Assembly: GCF_008642275.1 (NCBI RefSeq)
Contig: NZ_CP029189.1
Span: 3,946,501 to 4,010,500, forward strand
Length of the DNA stretch: 64,000 nucleotides
Reading direction: 5' to 3'
DNA from: Streptomyces venezuelae
GTDB taxonomy: Bacteria; Actinomycetota; Actinomycetes; Streptomycetales; Streptomycetaceae
A program made the position numbers and the translations under genes. Shown one piece after another: positions 1-8,025 of the stretch; positions within the stretch are counted from its first letter, which is position 1, and every line of letters starts with the position of its first letter. The notes under the pieces were generated by a model that was not told the origin of the DNA, made no database searches, and was given only the letters and a program-made list of their open reading frames with translations.

Positions 1-60
1 AGCTCCTTGAGGGCGTACGGCCGCCCGGTGGGGACGGAGTACCCCCTGCTGCCGTGCTGA
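1..60 (+). CDS. C-terminal end of a gene entering from the left
   Basis: Frame 1 is open from the window edge to a TGA at 58-60 and encodes 19 residues ending YPLLPC. Every third codon position is G or C, as in real genes of this genome, so this is probably the tail of a rightward gene. Too little is present to name a family. It converges on the acyl-CoA dehydrogenase gene and shares the hairpin that follows. Confidence 0.45.
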   Translation, partial: SSLRAYGRPVGTEYPLLPC

Positions 61-145
61 TCCTGTGGACTCATGTCTACGAGCGTCCCATGAACAACTG
101 ACATCGCGGAAAGCCGCAGGACAGGGGCCTGGGGCCGGGTACGCG

Positions 146-184
146 CCAGCGGCCGGGCCCCTGTGCGGGGGGCCCGGCCGCTGG
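146..184. terminator. bidirectional hairpin terminator
   Basis: A perfect 15-bp stem pairs 146-160 (CCAGCGGCCGGGCCC) with 170-184 around a 9-nt loop. It lies between converging genes and has no T tract, as is usual for Streptomyces terminators. Confidence 0.75.
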
Positions 185-221
185 TGCGTGTGCGCGGCGG
201 TGGCGCGGTGGGGACGCCTGT

Positions 222-2048
222 TTAGAAGGCGGCCTCGTCGAGCTCCATGAGGGAGTTGTCGACGGACTCGGCCAGCGCGCGGGCGACCGAGACGTTCGGC
301 AGGACCTGCGACGCGAAGAACTTCGCGGCGGCGATCTTGCCGGTGTAGAAGGGGACGTCCTTCGCGGAGGCGGTCGCCAGCTTCTCGGCGGCCACGGCGG
401 CGCCCTTGAGCAGCAGGTAGCCGACGACCACGTCACCCGAGGCCATCAGCAGGCGGGTGGTGTTCTGGCCGACCTTGTAGATGTTCTTGACGTCCTCGCC
501 GGTGGCGGTGAGGTCGACGATCATCTGGCCGACGATGGCCTCCAGGTCGACGGCGGCCTTGGCGAGCGCGTCGCGGGCGCCGGCCAGCTCCTCGCCGCCG
601 ACGGCCTCGGCCAGGAACTTCTTGATCGTCTCGGAGAGGACGTTCAGGGAGGCACCCTGGTCGCGGACGATCTTCCGGAAGAAGAAGTCCTGGCCCTGGA
701 TGGCGGTGGTGCCCTCGTAGAGGGTGTCGATCTTGGCGTCGCGGATGTACTGCTCGATCGGGTACTCCTGCAGGTAGCCGGAGCCACCGAAGGTCTGCAG
801 GGACTGGGCGAGCTGCTCGTAGGACTTCTCGGAGCCGTAGCCCTTCACGATCGGCAGGAGCAGGTCGTTCAGGCCGATCTCGGCGGAGGCGTCCTGGCCG
901 GCGGCCTGCTTGACCTGGATCTCGTCCTGCACGGAGGCCGTGTAGAGGACCAGGGCGCGCATGCCCTCGGCGTAGGCCTTCTGCGTCATGAGCGAGCGGC
1001 GCACGTCGGGGTGGTGCGTGATGGTGACCTTGGGCGCGGTCTTGTCCATGAAGTTCGCCAGGTCCGGGCCCTGCACGCGCTCCTTGGCGTACTCCAGCGC
1101 GTTCAGGTAGCCGGTGGAGAGGGTGGCGATGGCCTTCGTGCCGACCATCATGCGGGCGAACTCGATGATCATGAACATCTGGCGGATGCCGTCGTGCTTG
1201 TCGCCGATCAGCCAGCCCTTGGCGGGGTGCTGGTCGCCGAAGGTCATCTCGCACGTGTTGGAGGCCTTGAGGCCCATCTTGTGCTCGACGTTGGTGGCGT
1301 AGACGCCGTTGCGCTCGCCCAGCTCGCCGGTCTCCCAGTCGAAGTGGAACTTCGGGACGAGGAAGAGGGACAGGCCCTTGGTGCCCGGGCCGTGGCCCTC
1401 GGGGCGCGCGAGGACGTAGTGGAGGATGTTCTCCTCCATGTCGTGCTCACCGGACGTGATGAAGCGCTTCACGCCCTCGATGTGCCAGGAGCCGTCCTCC
1501 TGCTGGATCGCCTTGGTGCGGCCGGCGCCGACGTCCGAGCCGGCGTCCGGCTCGGTGAGGACCATGGTGGAGCCCCAGCGCTTCTCGACGGCTATCTGCG
1601 CGACCTTCTTCTGCGCCTCGTTGCCCTCCTCGTGGAGGACGCCGGCGAACGCCGGGCCGGAGGAGTACATCCACACGGCGGGGTTCGAGCCGAGCAGGAG
1701 CTCCGCGTAGGACCAGACGAGGGAGCGCGGCGAGACGGTGCCGCCGATCTCCTCCGGGATGCCAAGACGCCAGTACTCGGAGTCCATGAAGGCCTTGTAG
1801 CTCTTCTTGAACGAGGCCGGGACCGGGGCGGTGTTGGTCTCCGGGTCGAAGACGGGCGGGTTGCGGTCGGCGTCCGCGAAGGACTCGGCCAGCTCGTTCT
1901 CGGCGAGGCGGGCGATCTCGGAAAGGATGTTCTTCGCGGTCTCCGCGTCCATCTCCTCGAACGGACCGGTGCCGTACTGCTGGTCGCGGCCGAGCACCTC
2001 GAAGAGGTTGAACTCGATGTCGCGGAGATTCGACTTGTAGTGCCCCAT
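222..2048 (-). CDS. acyl-CoA dehydrogenase, long FadE-type (608 aa)
   Basis: This flavoenzyme carries out the first, alpha-beta dehydrogenation step of fatty acid beta-oxidation in the cytoplasm. The N-terminal helical domain (from [10 protein letters not shown]) is followed by the FAD and substrate motifs LTEPDAGSD and RFITSGEHD. The YEGTTAIQ motif follows; its Glu445 is the expected catalytic base. A C-terminal extension brings the protein to about 600 residues, the size of the very-long-chain or FadE5-like branch rather than the 380-aa short or medium-chain enzymes. The frame stays open upstream, but homology starts at the ATG at 2046-2048, so that start was chosen. Two TACC-N4-GGTA palindromes lie 45-80 bp upstream and suggest repressor control. 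A pirin gene lies 3.8 kb away; I recall a Streptomyces pirin reported to bind an acyl-CoA dehydrogenase. Confidence 0.93.
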   Translation of the reverse strand: MGHYKSNLRDIEFNLFEVLGRDQQYGTGPFEEMDAETAKNILSEIARLAENELAESFADADRNPPVFDPETNTAPVPASFKKSYKAFMDSEYWRLGIPEEIGGTVSPRSLVWSYAELLLGSNPAVWMYSSGPAFAGVLHEEGNEAQKKVAQIAVEKRWGSTMVLTEPDAGSDVGAGRTKAIQQEDGSWHIEGVKRFITSGEHDMEENILHYVLARPEGHGPGTKGLSLFLVPKFHFDWETGELGERNGVYATNVEHKMGLKASNTCEMTFGDQHPAKGWLIGDKHDGIRQMFMIIEFARMMVGTKAIATLSTGYLNALEYAKERVQGPDLANFMDKTAPKVTITHHPDVRRSLMTQKAYAEGMRALVLYTASVQDEIQVKQAAGQDASAEIGLNDLLLPIVKGYGSEKSYEQLAQSLQTFGGSGYLQEYPIEQYIRDAKIDTLYEGTTAIQGQDFFFRKIVRDQGASLNVLSETIKKFLAEAVGGEELAGARDALAKAAVDLEAIVGQMIVDLTATGEDVKNIYKVGQNTTRLLMASGDVVVGYLLLKGAAVAAEKLATASAKDVPFYTGKIAAAKFFASQVLPNVSVARALAESVDNSLMELDEAAF

Positions 2049-2092
2049 GGCGACGGCTCCGTTAAGGCTCGGGGAGACAGGTTCCTCGTACA

Positions 2093-2128
2093 TACCAATC
2101 GGTAACAACATGATGCTACCCACCGGTA
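2093..2128 (-). promoter_or_regulatory. paired operator-like palindromes upstream of the acyl-CoA dehydrogenase
   Basis: TACCAATCGGTA (2093-2104) and TACCCACCGGTA (2117-2128) share TACC-N4-GGTA, with centres 24 bp apart. Two-site palindromes of this size upstream of fatty-acid genes are typical of TetR-family regulators. The regulator is not identifiable here. Confidence 0.55.
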
Positions 2129-2164
2129 ATAACGGCAACCCTTCGGCTCCGACTGTGACCAGGG

Positions 2165-2527
2165 TCAAAGCTCGCACCAGACCGTCTTGGTCCGGTACCC
2201 CTCGGTGACCCCCCATCGCAGCGCCACGGCGTCCAGCAGGGCGAGCCCCCGCCCGGACTCGTCGGTGGCGGCCGCCTCCCGCCGTACGGGCCGGGCCCGC
2301 GGGTCGGGATCGGTGAGCTCGACCCGCGTACGGGCTGCCCTTCCGGTCCCGGTGACGCGCAGGGTGACGGGCGTGCCCTCGCCGAGGTGGGTGATCACGT
2401 TGGCCAGCAGCTCGCTGACGCACAGCTCGGCGTCGCCGGATCCCGGGCCGAGGTGCTCCCGCACGGCGTGCCGCAGTACGGGGGCCGCCTGAGGGGTGGC
2501 GAGCAGCCGGACGGTGAGCTCGTTCAC
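2165..2527 (-). CDS. anti-sigma-like ATP-binding protein (HATPase_c)
   Basis: A 120-aa stand-alone GHKL ATPase domain of the RsbW/SpoIIAB-like type that is abundant in Streptomyces. Such proteins usually bind or phosphorylate anti-anti-sigma partners. The N box is ELLAN (residues 39-43) and the G box is [11 protein letters not shown] (89-99). The GTG start at 2527 overlaps the stop of the upstream small gene by 4 nt (GTGA), so the two are translationally coupled. Nearby XRE and DUF397 genes make a familiar Streptomyces trio of HATPase, XRE and DUF397 proteins. The partner of this ATPase is unknown. Confidence 0.85.
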   Translation of the reverse strand: MNELTVRLLATPQAAPVLRHAVREHLGPGSGDAELCVSELLANVITHLGEGTPVTLRVTGTGRAARTRVELTDPDPRARPVRREAAATDESGRGLALLDAVALRWGVTEGYRTKTVWCEL

Positions 2528-2730
2528 GGCTTCGCCAGCGCTTCGGCCAGCCGCTGCGCGGTGGCGGCGCTGCAGTTGCCGAGCGTGATCAGGGGCGGCG
2601 AGTCGTACCGCCCGGCGTAGGAGAGCAGGTGTACGTCCAGCGAGGGCAGCGTGATCCCGTGCGCGGCGAGCGCGGCGCGTAGGGCGGTGAGGGCCGCGGT
2701 GGCCTCGCGGTCGTGGGGGTGGTCGCTCAT
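2524..2730 (-). CDS. small conserved protein upstream of the HATPase
   Basis: A 68-aa protein starting MSDHPHDRE that I do not recognise as a named family. It is mixed alpha/beta in character ([21 protein letters not shown]) with no signal peptide or membrane segment. Its stop overlaps the GTG of the HATPase gene, and its start is 115 bp from the divergent XRE gene. The ATG at 2730 was chosen because the coding pattern weakens upstream. It could be a small partner of the ATPase or of the neighbouring regulator. Confidence 0.6.
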   Translation of the reverse strand: MSDHPHDREATAALTALRAALAAHGITLPSLDVHLLSYAGRYDSPPLITLGNCSAATAQRLAEALAKP

Positions 2731-2845
2731 GGCGAACCCTTCCGTGGCGGAGTGTGACGAACTCCTCACAGAGTGGTGCGGTGGTGCGTACGGTGGGAAG
2801 GGTTTCCCGTTGCGCTGGACAAGTGGCAAATGGCGGTGGTGGGTT

Positions 2846-3697
2846 GTGCCTGCTCGCAAGGACCCGGACGCGTCGGCGAACGTGCCGTCCTTCTACGGCG
2901 CGGAGCTCCGTTACAAGCGGGAGGCGGCCGGACTCACGCTCGACCAGCTGGCGGAGGGCAGCTTTCGGGGTGTGCCGTTCCTGAGTCAGATCGAACGCGG
3001 CGAGCGCAGAATGCCGCTGGACCTGGCCCGACACGTGGACGTGAGGCTGGGCACGGACGGCTTTTTCGAGCGCCGCTGTGAAGACGCGCGCCGCGCGAGG
3101 CAGTCGGGGTACGCCGAATACTTCGCGGACGTCGCGGAGATGGAGCCGTTCGCCGAGACGATCGAGGACTGGGCTCCGATGCTCGTGCCGGGGCTGCTCC
3201 AGACCCCGGCATACGCGCGGGCGATCAGCCGCGCCGCAATGCCCCGGGCAGCCGACGAGGCGATCGAGGTCCTGGTGGCGGCCCGGATGGGCCGGGCGAA
3301 GCTCTTCGACGGGGAGTGCCCGCCCGAATTCTGGGTGGTGCTGGACGAGTCGGTGATCCGCCGCCCGGCCCTGCCCGCGCCGCAGATGGCGGAGCTGCTG
3401 GAGCACATCGCGGCCGTGGTCCGCCGGACCAGGTCCATTCTGCAAGTCGTCCCGGAAACGACCGGGGCACACGCGCTCATGATGGGCATGGCGAGGTTCA
3501 TGACCTTTCCGGACGCGCCGCCCGTGGTCTACGTGGAGAGCCTGCACAGCGGCCAACTCATCGACTTTCCGGCGCTCGTGAAGGACTACCGCAGGTCTTA
3601 CGATCTGCTGAGGGCCGCCGCCTTGCCGCCGGAGGCGTCCCTGGCCCTCCTCGACGCCGCGGCAGAGGACTACCGAAATGGCAAGCAGCGCAATTGA
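2846..3697 (+). CDS. XRE-family regulator with DUF5753 domain
   Basis: A 283-aa DNA-binding protein of the WhiJ/Scr1-antitoxin-like class. The helix-turn-helix spans about residues 17-60 (FYGAELRYKREAAGLTLDQLAEG to SQIERGERRMP). A DUF5753 domain of about 190 residues fills the rest, with the usual motif MLVPGLLQTPAYARA. The GTG at 2846 gives the usual family length of about 285 residues; a longer frame exists but its extra residues are not conserved-looking. Its 3' end overlaps the next gene, a DUF397 protein, by 20 nt. This is the classical XRE/DUF397 pair, in which the DUF397 protein is thought to modulate the regulator, and some pairs act in development. Confidence 0.9.
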   Translation: MPARKDPDASANVPSFYGAELRYKREAAGLTLDQLAEGSFRGVPFLSQIERGERRMPLDLARHVDVRLGTDGFFERRCEDARRARQSGYAEYFADVAEMEPFAETIEDWAPMLVPGLLQTPAYARAISRAAMPRAADEAIEVLVAARMGRAKLFDGECPPEFWVVLDESVIRRPALPAPQMAELLEHIAAVVRRTRSILQVVPETTGAHALMMGMARFMTFPDAPPVVYVESLHSGQLIDFPALVKDYRRSYDLLRAAALPPEASLALLDAAAEDYRNGKQRN

Positions 3698-4037
3698 CCT
3701 GAGCACCGCGACCTGGCGCAAGAGCAGCTTCAGCAACGGCACCGGCGGGGAGTGCGTCGAGGTGGCCGAGGGTTTCATCGGCGCTGCCCAGTGGCGCAAG
3801 AGCAGCTACAGCAACGGCACGGGCGGCGACTGCGTCGAGGTGGCCGAGGGTTTCATCGGCGCTGCCCAGTGGCGCAAGAGCAGCTACACCAACGGTGACA
3901 ACGGCGACTGCGTCGAGGTGGCGGACGGGCTTGCCGGAGTCGTTCCCGTCCGGGATTCCAAGCGGCCCGACGGCGGCACGGTCGTGGTGAGCGCGGCAGC
4001 CTGGGGGCTCTTCGTGGCCGCGCTGAAGGGCTGCTGA
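3678..4037 (+). CDS. DUF397 protein with triplicated core motif
   Basis: A DUF397 family member of 119 aa; typical members are 60-80 aa. The hallmark WRKSSxS...GxCVEVA occurs three times in a row. Residues 13-38 and 39-64 are near-identical 26-aa copies; a third copy starting at residue 65 runs into the normal C-terminal half (VPVRDSKRPDGGTVVVSAAAWGLFVAAL). The start ATG lies inside the upstream XRE gene, so the pair is translationally coupled. Whether the extra copies alter partner binding cannot be told from sequence. The repeats are also near-identical in DNA, which points to recent slippage or unequal crossing over. Confidence 0.9.
   Translation: MASSAIDLSTATWRKSSFSNGTGGECVEVAEGFIGAAQWRKSSYSNGTGGDCVEVAEGFIGAAQWRKSSYTNGDNGDCVEVADGLAGVVPVRDSKRPDGGTVVVSAAAWGLFVAALKGC
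3714..3923 (+). repeat. 78-bp coding tandem repeat in the DUF397 gene
   Basis: Copy 1 is 3714-3791, copy 2 is 3792-3869 and the start of copy 3 is 3870-3923. Each unit begins TGGCGCAAGAGCAGC and encodes 26 residues, so copy-number changes keep the frame. Confidence 0.9.
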
Positions 4038-4075
4038 CCGCACCCCGCAGGGGAGCCGTAGAGGATCGGTGACCG

Positions 4076-4089
4076 GTACCGGCCGGTAC
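4076..4089. promoter_or_regulatory. 14-bp perfect palindrome before the SseB-like gene
   Basis: GTACCGGCCGGTAC lies 30 bp upstream of the start of the SseB-like gene and 39 bp after the DUF397 stop. It could be an operator, or simply GC-rich self-complementarity. Confidence 0.3.
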
Positions 4090-4118
4090 GGCCGCAGGCG
4101 CTCGGTAGGCTTCGGCCC

Positions 4119-4577
4119 ATGTACGGCTACGACCAGAACCCGGGTGCCCAGCAGCAGTATGCGCAGCAGCCCCCGCAGGGCTACGCGCAACAGGCGCCGC
4201 CGCTGTACCCGGAGCCGTCCCCGCCCTCCCTCACGGACGCCGTGCGGGCCTTCACCACGGGGTCCCTCTCCGCCGAGGACTTCCAGCAGATCTTCGCCAC
4301 CTCGAAGGTCTACTGCCCGCGCGGCGACACCCCCGGGTTCCTGGCGCTGCACAACACGCAGCACCCGGTGATCCCGATGTTCACCACGCTCAAGGAGCTG
4401 CGCCGGTACGCCGGCAAGGAGTCCAAGTACTTCGTGATCACCGGCGCCGAGGTGATCGACCTGCTGCCGACCGGGTACGGCTTCGTCCTCGACATGGAAG
4501 GCGACCACCGGATGGTCTTCGACGCGAAGGCGGTCGAGCAGATGGTCGACTTCGCCATGCGCCGCATGTATGGCTAG
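4119..4577 (+). CDS. SseB-family N-terminal domain protein
   Basis: A 152-aa protein. The first 35 residues are rich in Gln, Pro and Tyr (GAQQQYAQQPPQGYAQQ) and probably disordered. Residues about 40-150 match the SseB N-terminal fold, common in actinobacteria and often linked to type VII-like or enhanced-sensitivity loci, but without an assigned biochemical role. Characteristic segments are VYCPRGDTPGFLAL, PMFTTLKELRRYAG and DLLPTGYGFVLDM. There is no signal peptide, so it should be cytoplasmic. It stands alone, with an ArsR-like gene downstream. Confidence 0.75.
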   Translation: MYGYDQNPGAQQQYAQQPPQGYAQQAPPLYPEPSPPSLTDAVRAFTTGSLSAEDFQQIFATSKVYCPRGDTPGFLALHNTQHPVIPMFTTLKELRRYAGKESKYFVITGAEVIDLLPTGYGFVLDMEGDHRMVFDAKAVEQMVDFAMRRMYG

Positions 4578-4607
4578 ACGCCATTGCCACGCAGATGGCT
4601 AGACGCC
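4570..4607 (+). repeat. 13-bp direct repeat at the 3' end of the SseB-like gene
   Basis: ATGGCTAGACGCC occurs at 4570-4582 (containing the stop codon) and again at 4595-4607, 25 bp apart. It looks like a small duplication of the gene end. Confidence 0.7.
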
Positions 4608-4626
4608 TGACCTGACGGGGGCGGCA

Positions 4627-5586
4627 TTGCTGAGGGTGCACTTCACCGCCGAGGACCTGTTCGACGTCACCTTCGCGAGCGAGCCGCTGCCGATGGTGGA
4701 GCTGGCCATGGCGCTGGTCGCCTGGCAGCGCACCGACGAGGCGGCGGTCTTCGGCCGCTGGCGGAGCCGTGTCGGCCGGGAGCTGCCCGCCCGCGCCCGC
4801 CCGCTGCTCGACCTCCTGCGCCCCGACGGCGACAACCCCCAGTTCGTCGAGCCGTACGCGCGCACCCTGGAGGAAGGCCTCGCCGCCGTACGGGAGGCGG
4901 GTACGCGGCTCACCCCCGAGGAGCTGCGCCGCGTCGCGGCCCGGGCGCCGGGCGGCGCGTCCTGGCTGCGTGCGCTGTGGGGGCAGGAGCGCGAGGCGTG
5001 GGACCAGCTCGACGGCGCGCTGCGGTCCGCGTACGAGGTGCTCGTCGCCCCGCACTGGCCGCGCATCCGGCAGTCCTTCCAGGCGGACGTGGCCTGGCGG
5101 ACCCGGCTGCTGGCCACCCACGGCATCAAGGCCGCGCTGGCGAGCACGCACCCGGCGGCGGGCTGGACGGGCACGGCCTTCGAGGTCGACCGGGACCCGG
5201 CGTACGAGATCCGGCTGCCGGGCCGGGGCCTGCTGCTGATGCCGTCGCCGTTCTGGACGGGGCGGCCGCTGCTCGCCGGGCACCCCTCGGGGCGCCATGT
5301 GCTGCTGTACCCGGCGATGACCCCGCTGCCGCTGGTCGGCCCGGGCCCGGCGGAGGGTGCGCTGGACGCGCTGCTGGGGCGCACCCGGGCGGCCGTGTTG
5401 CAACTTCTGGTCCAGCAGCGCACCACCAGTGAGCTGGCCCGGGACCTCGACATCAGCCTCCCGTCGGTCTCGGAGCACACCCGGACCCTGCGCGCCGCCG
5501 GCCTGATCACCACCCGGCGGGACGGCAGGGCGGTCCTGCACTCGGTGACGGGGCTGGGCGTGGACCTGCTGCACAGCGGCGGCTGA
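4627..5586 (+). CDS. ArsR-like winged-helix regulator with DUF5937-type N-terminus
   Basis: A 319-aa protein. The N-terminal two-thirds (LRVHFTAEDLFDVTFASEPLP...) matches the DUF5937 architecture common in Streptomyces. A C-terminal winged helix occupies about residues 250-310 (TTSELARDLDISLPSVSEHTRTLRAAG). It is probably a transcriptional repressor with an unknown ligand. The TTG at 4627 was chosen because a GGGGGCGG ribosome site lies at 4616-4623; the GTG at 4636 is an alternative only three codons in. There is no metal-binding Cys pair in the recognition helix, so it is unlikely to be a metal sensor. Confidence 0.8.
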   Translation: MLRVHFTAEDLFDVTFASEPLPMVELAMALVAWQRTDEAAVFGRWRSRVGRELPARARPLLDLLRPDGDNPQFVEPYARTLEEGLAAVREAGTRLTPEELRRVAARAPGGASWLRALWGQEREAWDQLDGALRSAYEVLVAPHWPRIRQSFQADVAWRTRLLATHGIKAALASTHPAAGWTGTAFEVDRDPAYEIRLPGRGLLLMPSPFWTGRPLLAGHPSGRHVLLYPAMTPLPLVGPGPAEGALDALLGRTRAAVLQLLVQQRTTSELARDLDISLPSVSEHTRTLRAAGLITTRRDGRAVLHSVTGLGVDLLHSGG

Positions 5587-5645
5587 GCCACGCTTCGGTC
5601 CTGCCCGAAAGGATCGCGGCCCGGACCGGTCCGCCCGCAGGATCG

Positions 5646-5768
5646 GTGCGGCGGGGGACGAGGACCGGGGCCGTGGCGGCCGCGGGGGTGATGGCGTCGG
5701 GTACGGGGGTCCTGGCGGCGGGATCCGCGCGGGCGTCCGCGGTGCCGGTCACCCTGTCGCTGGAGTAA
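5646..5768 (+). CDS. short secretion-signal-like reading frame, possibly a gene remnant
   Basis: A 40-aa frame from the GTG at 5646 reads like an isolated signal peptide: basic VRRGTRTG, then an Ala/Gly/Val-rich core, then ARASA before VPVTLSLE and a stop. Codon third positions fit the genome. Either a tiny secreted peptide or the leftover 5' end of a secreted-protein gene whose remainder was deleted. No ribosome site is obvious. Confidence 0.3.
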   Translation: MRRGTRTGAVAAAGVMASGTGVLAAGSARASAVPVTLSLE

Positions 5769-5787
5769 TCGCAGGTCAGGACAGGTG

Positions 5788-5817
5788 GGGCCCCGGAGGA
5801 ATTTTCCTCCGGGGCCC
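5788..5817. terminator. strong hairpin terminator upstream of pirin
   Basis: A 14-bp perfect stem pairs 5788-5801 (GGGCCCCGGAGGAA) with 5804-5817. T-rich sequence follows (TTCTGTTGT). It separates the ArsR-like gene and the short frame from pirin. Confidence 0.8.
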
Positions 5818-5844
5818 TTCTGTTGTGTCGGTGTGGCAGAAAGT

Positions 5845-5865
5845 TCGAGTTTCAACTAAACTCGA
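5845..5865 (+). promoter_or_regulatory. operator-like inverted repeat at the pirin ribosome site
   Basis: Perfect 8-bp arms TCGAGTTT (5845-5852) and AAACTCGA (5858-5865) flank a 5-bp spacer. The arms end 6 bp before the AAGGAGG ribosome site. Their A/T content is unusual for this genome, and their size fits a MarR- or TetR-type site. Confidence 0.55.
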
Positions 5866-5885
5866 CGCAGAAGGAGGTCCTGACC

Positions 5886-6881
5886 ATGCCCGCAGTGACT
5901 GTTGAGAACCCGTTGACCCTTCCGCGAGTGGCCGCGCCGCAGGCCGCCGTCCCGCGCAAGGTGCTGGCCGTCGTCTCCGCTCCCGGTGGGTTCGAGGGCG
6001 AGGGATTCCCGGTGCGCCGCGCGTTCGCCGGGATCAACTACCAGTACCTCGACCCGTTCATCATGATGGACCAGATGGGTGAGGTGGAGTACGCCCCCGG
6101 CGAGCCCAAGGGCACGCCCTGGCACCCGCACCGCGGCTTCGAGACCGTCACGTACCTGATCGACGGGACCTTCGTCCACCAGGACAGCAACGGCGGCGGC
6201 GGAGTCATCAACGGCGGCGACACCCAGTGGATGACCGCCGGGTCCGGCCTCCTGCACATCGAGGCGCCGCCGGAGTCCCTCGTCGTGTCCGGCGGGCTGT
6301 TCCACGGCCTCCAGCTGTGGGTGAACCTCCCGGCCTCCGACAAGATGATGCCCCCGCGCTACCAGGACATCGGCGGCGGGCAGGTCCAGCTGCTGACGAC
6401 CCCGGACGGCGGTTCCCTGCTCCGTGTCATCGCAGGTGAACTGGACGGCCACCAGGGCCCGGGCATCACCCACACCCCGATCACGATGATCCACGCGACC
6501 GTGTCGCCGGGCGCGCAGATCACGCTGCCGTGGCGCGAGGACTTCAACGCGCTGGCCTACGTGATGGCCGGGCGCGGGTCCGTCGGAGAGGACCGCAGGC
6601 CCGTGCAGACGGGGCAGACGGCCGTCTTCGGCGAGGGCGGCTCGCTCACGGTGCGGGCGGACGCGTCCCAGGACTCCAACGCCCCGGACCTGGAGGTCGT
6701 GCTCCTCGGCGGACGTCCGATCCGGGAGCCGATGGCGCACTACGGGCCGTTCGTGATGAACAGCAAGCACGAGCTGCAGCAGGCCTTCGACGACTTCCAG
6801 GCGGGCCGGCTGGGCCGCATCCCCACCACCGCGCGCACCGGCCTCGGCCACCGCGGCACGGGCGAGGCCGACCAGGACTGA
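5886..6881 (+). CDS. pirin family protein
   Basis: A 331-aa bicupin. Pirins bind one metal, usually iron; some act as quercetinases and others as redox-responsive partners of other proteins. The ligands are visible: His80 and His82 in WHPHRGFETVTYL, and His124 and Glu126 in MTAGSGLLHIEA. A C-terminal cupin follows (residues 180-300). The ATG at 5886 was chosen because AAGGAGG precedes it at 5871-5877. The palindrome just upstream suggests that transcription is controlled. In Streptomyces a pirin has been described as a redox-sensitive modulator of an acyl-CoA dehydrogenase and of central metabolism; such a dehydrogenase lies 3.8 kb to the left. Confidence 0.93.
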   Translation: MPAVTVENPLTLPRVAAPQAAVPRKVLAVVSAPGGFEGEGFPVRRAFAGINYQYLDPFIMMDQMGEVEYAPGEPKGTPWHPHRGFETVTYLIDGTFVHQDSNGGGGVINGGDTQWMTAGSGLLHIEAPPESLVVSGGLFHGLQLWVNLPASDKMMPPRYQDIGGGQVQLLTTPDGGSLLRVIAGELDGHQGPGITHTPITMIHATVSPGAQITLPWREDFNALAYVMAGRGSVGEDRRPVQTGQTAVFGEGGSLTVRADASQDSNAPDLEVVLLGGRPIREPMAHYGPFVMNSKHELQQAFDDFQAGRLGRIPTTARTGLGHRGTGEADQD

Positions 6882-6891
6882 CCCGGAGGTC

Positions 6892-7965
6892 CTAGGCGGG
6901 ATCCACGGGCCCGGGCGCCGCATCCGCGGTGTACCGGGCCCGCAGCTCCGAGATCACCCCGAAGACGGCGGCGGTCAGCGGCACCGCCAGCAGCATCCCG
7001 AGGATCCCGGCGACGCTCGCGCCCGCGGTGATGGCCAGCATCACCACGGCCGGGTGCATCTGCACGGTGCGGCTCTGCACCACCGGCTGCAGCACGTAAC
7101 CCTCGATCATCTGGACCAGCAGCACCAGGCCCAGCGCCCACAGACCGATGATCCAGCCCCGGTCGGCGAAGGCCACGAGGACGGCCACGGCGCCCGACAG
7201 GATGGCCCCGAGGTAGGGGATGTAGGCCGTCACGAAGACCAGGGCGGCGAGCCCCAGCGCACCCGGCACGTCGAGGACCAGCAGGCCCGCGCCGATCAGC
7301 ACGGCGTCCACCAGGGCCACGAACGTGGTCCCGCGCATGAACCCCTCGACGGCCTCGAAGGCACGCCGGCCCATGGCCTCCATCAGGTCGCCCGAGCGGC
7401 TCGGGACGATCGAGCGCAGCGTTCCCACGGCTCCGTCGGAGTCGCGCAGGAAGAAGAAGATCAGCACCAGCGCGAGCAGCACCATCGCGATCATCGAGCC
7501 CACCACGCTGATCCCCGAGACCACGCCCGAGGCGGCCGTGCCGCCGAACTTGGCGAGCAGGTCCTTGGAGTTCGCCGCGACGTCCTCCAGCGAGGTCCCC
7601 ACCGCCCCGAAGTGCTCGGAGACCATCTCGCCGGCCTTGCGCAGCGAGTCGACGATCTCGCCGCCCGTCTCGATGAGGGCGAGGACGACGACGTACGTGG
7701 CCCCGCCGACGACGGCGACCACGGCGAGGCAGGTCAGGGCCGCGGCCAGTGAGCGGTTCACCCCCATGCGGACCAGGCGCCGGTGCATCGGCCCGAGCAG
7801 GGCCGTACCGAGCACGGCCAGCAGCACGGGCGTCACGGCGGCCTCGAAGACGGTGCACAGCCACACGCCGACGGCGAGGACCGCGGTGACGAGCAGGACG
7901 ACGCCGCACCAGGCGGCGAGCCGCCGTACGGGCTCGGGCAGGAGACGATCCGGGGGATTGGACAC
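6892..7965 (-). CDS. AI-2E family transporter (PerM/TqsA-like membrane protein)
   Basis: A 357-aa membrane protein with about eight transmembrane segments and the family's central soluble stretch (residues about 90-150, ETGGEIVDSLRKAGEMVSEHF). C-terminal family motifs include VTAYIPYLGAILSG and QMIEGYVLQP. Members export small molecules or sodium; the AI-2 label comes from E. coli TqsA and should not be taken as proof of quorum sensing. Translation starts at the GTG at 7963-7965. Transcription is towards pirin, convergent with it, with only 10 bp between stops. Four 10-bp direct repeats lie upstream. Confidence 0.88.
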   Translation of the reverse strand: MSNPPDRLLPEPVRRLAAWCGVVLLVTAVLAVGVWLCTVFEAAVTPVLLAVLGTALLGPMHRRLVRMGVNRSLAAALTCLAVVAVVGGATYVVVLALIETGGEIVDSLRKAGEMVSEHFGAVGTSLEDVAANSKDLLAKFGGTAASGVVSGISVVGSMIAMVLLALVLIFFFLRDSDGAVGTLRSIVPSRSGDLMEAMGRRAFEAVEGFMRGTTFVALVDAVLIGAGLLVLDVPGALGLAALVFVTAYIPYLGAILSGAVAVLVAFADRGWIIGLWALGLVLLVQMIEGYVLQPVVQSRTVQMHPAVVMLAITAGASVAGILGMLLAVPLTAAVFGVISELRARYTADAAPGPVDPA

Positions 7966-7973
7966 CGCTGCAT

Positions 7974-8013
7974 CCCATCACACCCCATCACGCCCCATCA
8001 CACCCCGTCGCGC
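7974..8013 (-). repeat. four 10-bp direct repeats upstream of the transporter
   Basis: CCCATCACAC, CCCATCACGC, CCCATCACAC and CCCGTCGCGC stand head to tail at 7974-8013. The spacing is one helical turn, so all copies face the same side of the DNA, 8-48 bp before the transporter start. Confidence 0.8.
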
Positions 8014-8025
8014 CGTGCCGACGGG

